Part shown: positions 1 through 9,637 of the stretch, piece after piece
Numbering within the stretch: the first letter of the stretch is position 1
Layout of the letters: each line of letters starts with the position of its first letter
Assembly: GCA_049999725.1 (NCBI GenBank)
Contig: JBNGIS010033894.1
Coordinates: 143,933-207,932 of the forward strand
Length of the DNA: 64,000 nucleotides
Source: Haplomitrium mnioides
Lineage: Eukaryota > Marchantiophyta > Haplomitriopsida > Calobryales
Reading direction: 5' to 3'
The notes under the pieces: model-generated
What the model was told of the DNA's origin: nothing
What the model saw: only the letters and a program-made list of their open reading frames with translations
The model's database searches: none
Position numbers and translations under genes: made by a program

Positions 1-1312
1 TTGTATATGTAAGATTGCGAATTTGAGTCCTCTTCATTAACACCTCTCTTCGGGAGAGGGACAAAAACTTCATTTTTTTGCCTTGCTTTCCTCTCTCTTG
101 CTTTTTGACAATGAAACATAAAAGCAAGAGGATAAGAGACCAAGGTTAGGGCTTGGTCTTGATCTTCAATGGCTTCTTCAACCCAAGTTTTCTTTCTACC
201 TTTGGGAGCTGCTCACAACATTTTTGCAAGTTGACATTTGAAAGTTTTATCACCTTGAAAAAGAAAACAAGTAATGAATCAATACTAGAAAGCTTGATAG
301 TGAAAACACATCTACAATAAAAAGTTCAAGCATGTATGGATTTCAAAGAGTCCAAACACCATGACTTTGAAGAGTCCATAGATGCATGGACAAAAGAGTC
401 TAGGTGCACAAGGATGACAAAGCGTCCATGTGTGCATGGAATAAAGGAAGTCAAAGCTTAGACACTTCAAATTCCATGTGAGCATGAACAATCTGAGTCT
501 TTGAGCACTTGGAATTCCTTTATTCCATGTGCACATGACCTCTACGTAGTCTATATGTGCATGGACTAAAAAAATCAATGTGAACGTTAACTCTATGTAG
601 TCTACTCACACAAAGACTCTCCATAGTCTATGCATACATGGACTCTTGAGTCCTTGCTTGCTTGAACTCTTTAGTCTATATGCGCATAGACTATTTAGGT
701 TATGCGTGCATGGAATAAAGAGTGTCTAGAAACCCAGAGACTCAGGTAGTCCATCCACACATAGACTATCTAAAGGTTCCAAGCACGAAAGGAGTTAAGA
801 TTCCATGCGCTCATAGTATAAATTGTCAAAAGAAAAGATGAACTAAAAGTAACTTCAAATGGAAAAAGAACTTACCAACAATTTCTCAAAATTGAAATAG
901 AACAAGGACACTTTCGATTCCTCTCTATGAATGAGATATTTCATCATTGCCTCTGCTCAAGTGGCACAACATACCTCTGAACAAAAGGATTTCACCATCA
1001 CAACCAAAACTTTGTGTCTCTCTAGTTCTCAAGGCATCTCTTCAATTGAAAGCTCTTTGATTTCCACTCTCTTTAAGGTATACATTTTGATTTTGTTAGG
1101 AAGACCTTGAATAGACCTCCAAGACATCTACTTCATGTCTTCCATTCGCAAAGAACCTTTGGCTTTGAGCTTTTGGACTTTGACTAAGTTCTTCTTGCAT
1201 ATTCTAGAAATGCTATCCTACAACTTCTATAATTATCCAATGCAAAAGGCCAATTGAAACCAATTATCTTGAGAAGTCATGGTCTTCTTAATGGTGGACT
1301 TGGTTTGATTTC
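1..1312 (-). pseudogene. ParB-methyltransferase gene, partial copy I
   Basis: Fragment of the element-encoded ParB-methyltransferase gene, recognised by homology to the fuller copy at 36781-40994. The segment 876-1312 corresponds to the 3' part of its large exon and includes SQDNWFQLAF, also present in the fuller copy. A consensus donor (GTAAGT on the minus strand, 870-875) and an acceptor after a pyrimidine tract (254-255) bound an intron of about 620 bp. The segment 1-253 is the start of the next exon; the methyltransferase domain would lie beyond the left window edge. The upstream ParB part is absent: homology stops near 1312 at a hairpin-rich stretch. Stops are present, so this is a pseudogene. 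It lies on the same strand as the DUF7869 gene of copy A, unlike the divergent layout of the reference copy, so it is probably a separate element. Confidence 0.7.
305..800. repeat. Hairpin-palindrome array inside intron of copy I
   Basis: About fifteen degenerate copies of a short inverted repeat of the form AGTC(C/T)ATGNNNNCAT(A/G)GACT, spaced roughly 25-45 bp, fill the intron between the two exon segments of copy I. Arms of individual units are often perfect over 6-8 bp. The same family occupies the equivalent intron of the fuller copy at 38240-38515. Confidence 0.75.
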
Positions 1313-1329
1313 CAAAGTATTTAATAAAC

Positions 1330-1545
1330 CTTGATGTGGAACTCAAAACCCTTTGTGAGCATAGTCTTTGTTGCAAAACATAAACTTTGATATAGAACTT
1401 CAAACCGTATGTGCACATAGACTTTGTTGCACAAGCAGAAGCCTTGTATATGCAAAGACTATGGTGTAAAAATTAGAGCCTTAAGCACTCAAAGACTTTG
1501 ATGTGGAACTCAAAACCCTAATGGTTGCTCTAGCCTTTTTTATTT
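1330..1545. repeat. Hairpin-rich spacer between copies I and A
   Basis: Several 'TATGTGCACATAGACTTTG'-like units (an inverted repeat plus a short TTTG tail) are separated by related spacers. The stretch lies between the truncated methyltransferase fragment and the 3' end of the DUF7869 gene. No coding potential was seen in 1313-1787. Confidence 0.6.
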
Positions 1546-2984
1546 TGAATATTGACTTCTTTACGCATATAGATTTCTGAATTTTTGATGCTTTTGAATT
1601 GTTTAACCTTTGTTAAACATGATAGAAGATAAAAATGAACTTGGAATGTTTTATACTAAAACACTCAAGGTGGTATATAAATTCAAGAAATTTCTTGATA
1701 ACATTCTAAGGTACTTTACAAAATAATAAACTTAATTTAAAATGTAAACTGAAAGTACACAATAAACAATAAGGTTTCGAAATAACTTTAGTCACTCATG
1801 TCAACTTCTTCGGATTCAACTTTAGAAGATTCATCAAGATTAATACGGTATGCCTTAGTGTTGATAACATTGATTGAATCTCTTTCAAACACATCAAGAT
1901 TTAATGCTTTTATGTACTCAAATAGATTTGATTTAATAGTAGCTAGAGTGGTTTTCATCAATTGGTTTTTTTGTTTGAGAAGAAAATCAAAGGAAAAAAT
2001 CGTGATTTGTGTTATATCAAGTATATCAATATGTAACTCAAATTTGCATTTCCTTTTTGTTGCTTATATTTTTTCTAGAAAATATTGTCCAAAAAATGCA
2101 TCTTCAGCCTCATAAGCAAACCATTGAACACATACTTGTTTTGGGTTGGGAGGTTCTTCCTCATCAAATGACAAAAATTTGAGAACTTTGGCAATCCAAA
2201 ATGATTTGCCCTTTGGATTGAGTGATGAAACAACACAAATAAACATTATGGCTTTCATCTCATGTAAGTTGACAAATTTGTACCATATCTAGTGCTATGT
2301 AAAACAATCCTTTCTCATTGCATAGGTGCTCCATTATAATTTGCTTGACGTGTAGAAAGTATATGTTCTACTGGAACATCTTCCTCTGTCTATTGAGCAT
2401 CAAGCTGAGAACCTAGATGAACATTTTGAGAATCATTACAAGTATTTGCCAATTGTGAAGGTGGAAAGGTGAATTCTGCTTTGAGTCTTTGTCTTTTTCT
2501 TTTAAGAATGTAAGCCACAATCTCTTGGTGGGCAAGAAAAAAGTCATTCCACCATTGAATATCAGAATATGTAAAGAACTTGTAACAGTTCTCACTTATA
2601 TTGTCCCTTATTGTAAAGACCACTTTTTCAACATCAATTTCTCTTTCTTCTTTTTGAGATCCTTTGATTTCAGAACATGCCTTGAGAAGAATCAACATTG
2701 AACCTAAAATTTCTCTACCCACTTTAGGTAGGCACTTAAGTTGACAAATACCATCCGTAGGCAACCAAAATTCATTTGTTGAAAATTGTTTGCTCTAAAT
2801 CTGTCTTAGAATCATTCAACTGGAACTTAAATTGTTGATTAAAGGTAATATTATGTATCATTGGAACCAGAGAGGGACGTTGTTGCATAAACATTTTGAA
2901 ATCCCAAGTTTCCAAGAAAAGAACTACTTGAGTTTTAGGATTATAGGATAATTGAAGCACTCCTAAGACTTGTAATCGTGAAAG

Positions 2985-3545
2985 CTTTGACACACTTTAT
3001 ACGTTTCGAGAATCGGCCAAACATTCGATCAATTTGATCATGAGTGTGGCCAACTATGAGACATTCTACCTTGAGTTTCAAAAAACATCCTTGGCAATAA
3101 AGAGACTAAGATATCCAAATAAGATAGAATTCTTATTCTCTCGTGTTGTGCTTTCCAATTGAAGATACAAAGTTGGAGGCAGCGGCTCTTCAAAGTCACA
3201 TAATATTTTGTTGAGTATAGTGCGTGTCAAATTAGAATCGCTTCTCAAGTTTCCGTATGTTAAAAAGACCATAAAAGAAAGAGCATGATTGAATATTAAG
3301 ACACCAACAACATACACACCCACCAAAAAATCTTTATTAATGTTTTTTGTGGCGAAAACCAATGTGGAATAGCAATTTTCTTCTGATCCATTCCATCAAT
3401 GACAGCTTCCGAGTACTTTTGACCATCGGCATAGCATTTTCTTTTATGGTTTGCAAGTGTTGTTCTTTCTTTTATTTGTTGGTCACGATGAAGAAACAAT
3501 TGGCGATTATATTTGACTGCATCATCACAAAGCATAAAAGACATA
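2985..3545 (-). other. DUF7869 catalytic-type region of copy A
   Basis: This is the best preserved part of the copy. In order it shows DGMDQKKIAIPHW, V-GVLIFNHALSFMVFLTYGNLRS, LYLQLESTTRENKN and GHTHDQID. The first Asp, the Asp/Glu of LQL(D/E) and the His/Asp of GHTHDQID are the acidic and polar positions expected of the family. The middle acidic position reads E here but D in copy B (LYLQLDNTTRQNKN). Reading needs at least two frame changes. Confidence 0.75.
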
Positions 3546-3559
3546 AAAGTAGTTCAATA

Positions 3560-4480
3560 AAACATATGTCAAAGTTTGGAACTTCAGAAGACAACCTCAA
3601 GTGCTAAAAATATTCAAATCATCTTAAACAAATGTTTGGATTGGTAGAAGTGAAATTTTGTAAGAGATTTAAAACAAACTTTAGGTAATTTAAATAAAAG
3701 AAAATTTGTTTGACTAAAAATAAAAGAAGAAAAATAAGATTTGCCAACAAAGGGTCATAAACTCAAACTATAGTTTCAAATATAGCTTGGCTCTTTGTTC
3801 GCAAAAGATTAAAAAAACCAAAACACATCCTATGCATGCATAAGATGAGTGGAGACAACAACTAGTTGCATGCATGCATAGGACCAAAGTAACAACACTA
3901 ATGTCATGGCTTACTTTGATTGTTGTCACGATTGGTTTTAAAAGAAACAAGAACAAATCCTGTGCGCGCATAGGATTTGCAAACAACAAAAATTATTCTT
4001 GCTATTGTTTTTCTTGCAAAGGGCTCCTGATTTAATGCAACAAAAGCAAAACTTGTTGCAAGGCTACGGTCACCACCAAGAATCAGATTTGCTATTGTTT
4101 TTCTTGCAAAGGGCTCTTGATTTAATGCAACAAAAGCAAAACTTGTTGCAATGCTACGGTCACCACCAAGAATCAAATTTGCTATTTTCTTTTTGCAAAG
4201 GGCTTTTGATTTAATGCAACAAAAGCAAAACTTGTTGCAAGGCTACAGTCACCACCAAGAATCAAATTCAATTCTTTACTTTATTCGACTATAGACAAGG
4301 TTTGGATTCAAACTAAAAACATCAGACCCTATACGAGCATAGACTCTCTTCTCACAACTAAAGTTAATTAGAATTATTTGACTCAAATCTTGTTTGCTAA
4401 ACTTAACAAAACAAATATCTTTTAGCACTAAGTTGAGAAAACATAACATTTCTAGAACTAAGCTTTCAGTCTAGAAAAAA
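3560..4480. other. Hairpin-bearing intron region of the copy A DUF7869 gene
   Basis: No coding match. It holds palindromes such as CCTATGCATGCATAAG (about 3830) and TGTGCGCGCATAGG (about 3960), and the 90-bp tandem repeat at 4001-4270. A donor-like GTAACA on the minus strand near 4520 is shared with copy B near 43160. Confidence 0.55.
4001..4270. repeat. Tandem repeat, 90 bp x 3
   Basis: Units begin at 4001, 4091 and 4181 with GCTATT and share the stretch from CTTGCAAAGGGCT to CACCACCAAGAATCA with few changes. Copy C has a single equivalent unit near 59760-59845 and copy B has one near 43430-43500, so the triplication is specific to copy A. Confidence 0.85.
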
Positions 4481-6410
4481 GAGCATGGATTAACCAAAGG
4501 TTTTAAAAGAGAAGAAATTTGTTACCTTTGTTGAGCTCCAAGACAAATTTTTCTTCCAATGATTTTATTTCCGTGCATGTTTCACAAACAACAAATCTAT
4601 TGCGTTTTGGAATTTTTACATTTGGAAAATGAGTTCTTCAATGTTTTGTAAAACCCGAGAAACTAAGAATATAATGTAGATCTTTCTCTTTCAAATAAGT
4701 GTGTAGTAGTCATAAACTTCCCATTTTGTAAAATTATCAAGCAAGCTATAAACTTCGTGAGTCGGCATTCTCTTACCGTGTCCTTGAAAAAAATTGTCCA
4801 TCCACTCATGCATGAAAACTCCTTTAGTAGATAATTCTCTTTTTCCAAAAATGCCTCTAGAATCTACGTTTTTGAGATTTTGAATCCTTTGGATTTTATC
4901 ATTCCCTACTAATAGCATTAATTTGAAGGCTTTTCTATAGACAATAGCACCACTAGACACAGTAAACCAATTGTCAACATCATAGTCTTTTCTTGGTATT
5001 CCCCACCATAGTGTGATATCTCGATTCTTTATGCTTTGTCGAAAATACATTTCTCTCAGAGTTAAAATTTTTTTTTTTGTACAACGAAAATAAATTATTT
5101 TGACAACATGAAATTCTCTTCAATTTAGAAGTTGACATTGGATCGAGCTTTTTCTTCACAAAGCTCTCGTCATGATGGACTTTCCTCAAACAATTTTCAC
5201 GTAAGGTGTTTACCCATTTGGGTTTTGGCCCAAACAAAGAATTCTTATATTGTGCTAGTCGATTCGGTCCATAGGAAAATTCAACCATAGAAGATAATTC
5301 ATTGTTCTAAAGATCTTGATCATCATCATAAACACTATTTGTTCTTTAGCAAAACATTTTCGGAGGATAGGGAGAACTACACCATTCTGAAACAAAATCT
5401 TAATCAATATCTTGAACACTATGAAATGCTTATTGTAAAATATTCGGTGCCATTGACAATAGTTCCAACAAAATATTGATTGATTGAGACTCTTTGCTAG
5501 AATTATTTCTCAAATTGTCATTTGAAGACTCCTCTAGAAGAATTCAGTTTGTTTCAGATTTCCCAATCTCATTGCAAGGTCCAACTTGAATTGAAATCAC
5601 TTGTTGTTTGAGTGGTGCTATTAGGGACGATGATTCATCTCCAAAATTGAAACCGTCTATAGATTATATGTTTTTTGTGTTTTGGACAAATATACTTTGA
5701 TCATGAATATTGAGGTCTCCATCAAAAGAGGACAAAGAAAGGTCCATAATTGTTTGGAAATTTTGAGTTGAACGTCTTTTTGTTGATCCATTGGAGTAGT
5801 CAAAAGAAAGATTCAACTTTGGCCGCTTGACTAACAACAAGGATCTTGTGCGTACAGAAGGTTGTGTCTTCAATGTTTTGCAACCATTGAGTTCTCTTTT
5901 TGATCCTTTACACGCAAGTTGTTCACTCTTTAATCCTATGCATGCATTGGGTTCACTCCTTGACCTTATGTACACATAGGGTTCAATCCCTGATCTTATG
6001 TGCGCATAGGGTTTAGCTTCTCGATCTTCATGAGTGGAGATATGTGATTCAATAAAAGCAATCTTTTTCCCCAATATACTTGCCATCACACTTGACGCTT
6101 TTGGTAGTCCATCACTCAACTCCAAAGAATTGCGGTTTGAACAAGTCTCTAGTTGGCAACCAAAAGTAATACTTTTCTGTGAAGATGAATCTTAGAATTC
6201 TATTCTTTTCTTGCATTTAAAAACTCCAGCCATTGATAGAGCTTACTAAAAGTCAACTATTTGGAGAAACTATTGCAACAAATATTGTCAACCTCTTACG
6301 ACCTATCTAAAATAAGTGTTTTTACAAAAAATTTTGCAAAATGACAAAATTGTCAACTTTTTGTGAAGATAATGAAAACAAAAATTTTGAAAGATGAAAA
6401 CAAGCAATGC

Positions 6411-6515
6411 TTTATATACTAACTTTTTTTATGCACCGCGTGAACCTATGTATCAAAGGCTCTGTGAATCATTTTTTGGCGGGAAAAGGGATTGTTTGAA
6501 ATTTAGGTATAAAAA
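6411..6515. promoter_or_regulatory. Bidirectional promoter of copy A
   Basis: A leftward TATA box (AGTATATAAAG on the minus strand, 6411-6419) precedes the DUF7869 gene. A rightward TATA box (TATAAAAA, 6508-6515) precedes the methyltransferase remnant. The ~90 bp between them align with the equivalent interval in copies E/B and C, sharing a CACC-G-GAACCTA block, a GCTCTG-GAAT block and a GGGAAAA block. TTGGCGGGAAAA at 6476-6487 matches the plant E2F-site consensus. Promoter function is inferred from position and conservation. Confidence 0.65.
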
Positions 6516-6639
6516 CAAAGACAATAGAAAGTTTTTTTCCATTGACCATGGTATGTGGTAAGTTTTGTTTTGATTTTTTAATGTTTTAGTTCATTTTGTT
6601 TACTTTTCTCTTACTTTCTTTGCAATGTCTAATTTTGTT

Positions 6640-7296
6640 TTTATTACTATAGAGAGAAAAACAACATTCATCATTAAGAGGGTTCTAAGATTGCTCATGT
6701 CTACGAGTACTGTGATGTGGGCTACATAACAAAGGAGGGCAAGTTGAGCATGAAGCTCTTCAACTTGCAATTCGACAATACAGATGATTGTTCACGATAG
6801 ATAATGTGGAGTGTTTTTAGCTGCCTTGTTGTTTTAGCGAAACTCAAACATCCAGGAGACCATGCTTCTGTTAATGTGTGCCAAAAGCCTCAAGCTTTGT
6901 ACAAAATTTTTATTGACTTTTTGTCAACAAAGTAAGATTGGATCTTAGATCTTTGCTCTAGGTCCAGCACATGCCTTGTTTGTGCTTTGAAGTTGATGCA
7001 AAATTGCATCGCTATAGAGTGTGATAGACGTCAGCCTATCTCTATTCTTTAGAGAGTTTTGATGATGGCATCTTTGCCATCTGATGTCACAAGATTGCAT
7101 ATTGTATATGTGTACCATAAAAACATGTTCCTCCTGGTACTTCAAGTGCATTTGGTGACTTTATTGCAATTTTTGGGATTGGAAAGTCCCAACAAGATTC
7201 TCTTGCAGTTGCTGATGCCCAAACTTCTCAATCCATCGATTTGGATAAGACCATTCTTCTTGAAAAGGATAGACCTGAAGTTGTAGTTGTAGAGTG
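6640..7296 (+). pseudogene. Methyltransferase gene remnant, copy A (C-terminal part only)
   Basis: Rightward remnant of the element methyltransferase gene. Directly after the promoter and an acceptor-like ...TTACTATAG (about 6650) comes the last exon: NNIHH, Y-VGY-TKEGKLSMKLFNLQ, the degraded motif I region LDLRSLL near 6950, and SFDD-IFAI and KSQQDSLAVADAQ near the C-terminus, ending at TGA 7294-7296. The N-terminal, ParB-like and motif IV regions are missing, so an internal deletion joined the promoter region to the final exon. Several stops and frameshifts are present. Homologous last exons are at 36781-37398 and 54602-55015. Confidence 0.7.
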
Positions 7297-8065
7297 ATGT
7301 ACTTTTTTATAAATAATAAAGTATTTTTGAAAATGTTTTGTATTTGATCTATATTCTTGTAGCAATCCAAATAATAGTTATAAAGTATTTTCTGACGAAA
7401 CATTTTCTCTCACAAAATGACTTTTGAATGAAACTTATTGGTTTTTGTAAAAATTAGCAATGAAGTTTCTGCTGGCATTGAAATTGCTTTCGACTGATTT
7501 GGGTTTTTATACAAGTTTTCTTCGTGAGTTTTTGGTTTTTTTTTGTGCTCACTAAATTTATTACAATATTCAATACCGATATCATTCTACATTTGAGTCA
7601 TTGTTGTGATTATACTTTATATATTCAAATTTTCCTGTTACTAATGATTCATTGATTGCTTGCCTTGGAATGTCGAATCAGTTTTTAAGAAATGCATCAT
7701 CTTTTATAATGTGTGAGCTTGAAGTCTATGCAAACATAAGTCTTCCTTTTTGTTTTTATCTGTTCATGATGTAAATAGAAGCTCAAAGCAACTCTTACTA
7801 GATTAGAGATTTAGATGTCAGTGTATGTTGCAATATCATATTCTTTTTGGATTTGTATTTCATTAATGTTTTTAAATTTTGTATCTTGAAGGTTTTTCTG
7901 AAAACTTTAAAAGAATATTAAAAAAATGACTATATAACTTTACCATGTTTTTTCAATATTCTCTCTTGTTTGTTTATCTTACCATAATATAATATTTTTT
8001 ATACTTTTTAAACCAAATATTGAATGTCAAAGTTTTTCCAAAATACAATAGTTATCTGAACAAAC
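7297..8065 (+). other. 3' tail of copy A (non-coding)
   Basis: AT-rich and non-coding. It aligns by eye, in order, with the minus strand of 53890-54600 after the stop of copy H: shared blocks include TTACAAT-TT-AATA-CGATATCATTCTACA, TGTGAGCTTGAAGTCTATGCAA and CATGTTTTTTCAATATT. The tail is therefore part of the transposon. The copia element is inserted at its right end. Confidence 0.7.
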
Positions 8066-8173
8066 TATTATCTCATGAGCATCGCACGCATACACATGGG
8101 CATCTCCAAAATGAATGAGTAGAATAGATCATTGATGACTACTTATATAGGGTATATATATGTCCTTATAACA
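8066..8173 (-). repeat. Copia 3' LTR (108 bp)
   Basis: On the minus strand it starts TGTTATAAGGAC and ends at a degraded GATAATA. It matches the 5' LTR at 32271-32378 along its whole length, sharing ATGAATGAGTAGAATAGATCAT. At 108 bp it is short for an LTR. Confidence 0.8.
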
Positions 8174-8205
8174 CCCCCCCCCCCCCCCCCCCCCCCTTTT
8201 TTTTG
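8174..8205 (-). other. Copia polypurine tract (8 A then 24 G)
   Basis: On the minus strand eight A then 24 G abut the first base of the 3' LTR, exactly where the polypurine tract priming plus-strand DNA synthesis must lie. The homogeneous G run is unusually long. The exact length may be unreliable because homopolymers are hard to sequence. Confidence 0.75.
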
Positions 8206-8659
8206 GCTAATTCTTCCTCTAATAATCAGCCACTCTTTGGACTATATGCTATGTAAGTCCTTAGTTTAAATCCTATTCTATGTGTGGTCTCATTAAAACC
8301 CTTTTGCTTTCTTCCAAAGGAAGGAGTGCCACCACATAATTTGATAGGTAATAAAATAAAACATGATAATAGTGTGTGGAGTGTGTGTGTGTGTAAGTAA
8401 CAAAAAATGTCAAAATTTTTTGCTTTGAAAGTAAAGCTAATATGTGGTGTTGTTGCGTCTTTTTCTTGTGTCTTGAAGGTTTGTATGAAAAAATGATGTC
8501 AGCCTCAAAAGCTGAGAAGTGATGTCAGCTTCTGATATAATCTTCGCTTGTCATTACCTGTATGACATTTCAGATAGATTAGATATTTTTCAAAATAAAT
8601 GATTGAATATGCAATCTTTGATCTTGATGACTAAAGGTCAGATAGAAAAAAATATAAGC
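8206..8659. other. Copia 3' untranslated region
   Basis: Between the RNase H domain and the polypurine tract. It contains a short (GT)n run near 8380-8394 and two similar 'GATGTCAGC' repeats near 8497-8528. No reading frame or motif was recognised. Confidence 0.5.
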
Positions 8660-9632
8660 AATCATTTTTTGCTGCCTTGTTATAATTCAGATAGTCTTTG
8701 CAAACCAAGCCCTTGAGTATGTGCAATGTGCAGAGCACATGAAAGTGGTTTGGTGACGAAATCTGCTATGCTATCTTTACTTGCTATCCATTGGACATTT
8801 ATTTTATCACCATGTTGCTCATGGGTGTAAAAGAATTTAGAGGCAATGTGCTTAATCCTATCGACTTTGATAAAGCCTTGAGCAATTTGGTCGACGCATG
8901 GTCAATTGTCCTCATATATTATTGTAGGGAATTGAAGTAGAGGTTGGCCAGTATTGATGTTGATATGATCATTGAAATGTCGGAGCCATATACATTCCCT
9001 ACTAGCCTCATAGAGTGCTATGATTTCTGCATGGTTAGTTGAGGTAGTTATAATGGTCTATTTGGTGCTTTTCTATGAGACAATAGTGCTTCCTTTAAAG
9101 AAGACATATCCTATTTGAGACTTTGCATCATTAGGATCAGATAAATATCCAACTTCGGTATAGCCGACAACATCATTTGTTGCATTTGTGGGGAAGAAGA
9201 GTCCCATGTCTTTTGTACCTTTCAGGTATCTGAAAATGCATTTGAGTCCATTCCAATGGCAAATGGTGGGCTACGCATTGTGCCTTGCGAGCATGTTCAC
9301 TGCAAAAGATATATGAGGTCTAGTCTAATTTGCAAAGTACATGAGGGTCTTATTGCTGAGAGATATGGTTTTTCTGATCTCAGAGTTTGTTCATGGTTCT
9401 TTCACTTTCCAAATATGTCCTTGGTTGGGTTCGAAGATCTCACTTCCATGGGAGTGCTCGTCAAATGAGCATTGTCCATATTGAATTGTTTGAGAATCTT
9501 GGCCGTATATGTGGATTGGTGGATCAGAATCCCATCAAGCAGATACTCAAACTAGATTTCAAGATAGAGATCAGGTTCTCCAATGTCTCACATTTCAAAT
9601 ATGTCTTTCAATTTGGTAATTGTGCTGGCAAC
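8660..9632 (-). pseudogene. Copia RT C-terminus and RNase H
   Basis: On the minus strand this continues the reverse transcriptase interrupted at 13360: KLKDIFEM-DIGEPDLYL, then TRPHISFAVNMLARH, then RYLKGTKDMGLFF. The RNase H part follows: GYLSDPNDAKSQIGYVFF, ALYEASRECIWLR, YEDN, KHIASKFFYTHEQ and IADFVTKPL, all classic copia RNase H landmarks. It contains several stops and frame changes, so it is inactive. It is immediately followed by the 3' untranslated region and LTR. Confidence 0.85.
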
Positions 9633-9637
9633 TAGAG

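Larger units (their letters stand above)
1788..6233 (-). pseudogene. DUF7869-type transposase-like gene, copy A
   Basis: Decayed, intron-containing gene starting at an ATG (6231-6233, MAGVFKCKK) and ending at a stop at 1788-1790, both conserved in other copies. The N-terminal exon (about 5660-6233) carries PKASSVMAS and a run of ~10-residue repeats (YAHIRSGIEP, YVYIRSRSEP). The middle exon (about 4690-5300) has conserved Lys/Cys-rich segments. The catalytic-type exon (about 2985-3545) contains HRDQQIKERT, DGMDQKKIAIPHW, FLTYGNLRSDSNLT, LYLQLESTTRENKN and, in another frame, GHTHDQIDRMF. These match the DUF7869 family, a DDE/RNase H-like fold common in eukaryotic mobile genes (family knowledge). 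The C-terminal part has an FW-AKVLKFLSFDEEEPPNPK-V-V-WF segment (2064-2258). Stops and frameshifts make it non-functional. It faces a methyltransferase remnant across a shared promoter. Confidence 0.8.

Noticed and set aside
8174-8197. C24 run as mere sequencing noise
   Set aside because: It lies exactly at the polypurine tract position beside the LTR, so at least part is real; only the exact length is doubtful.
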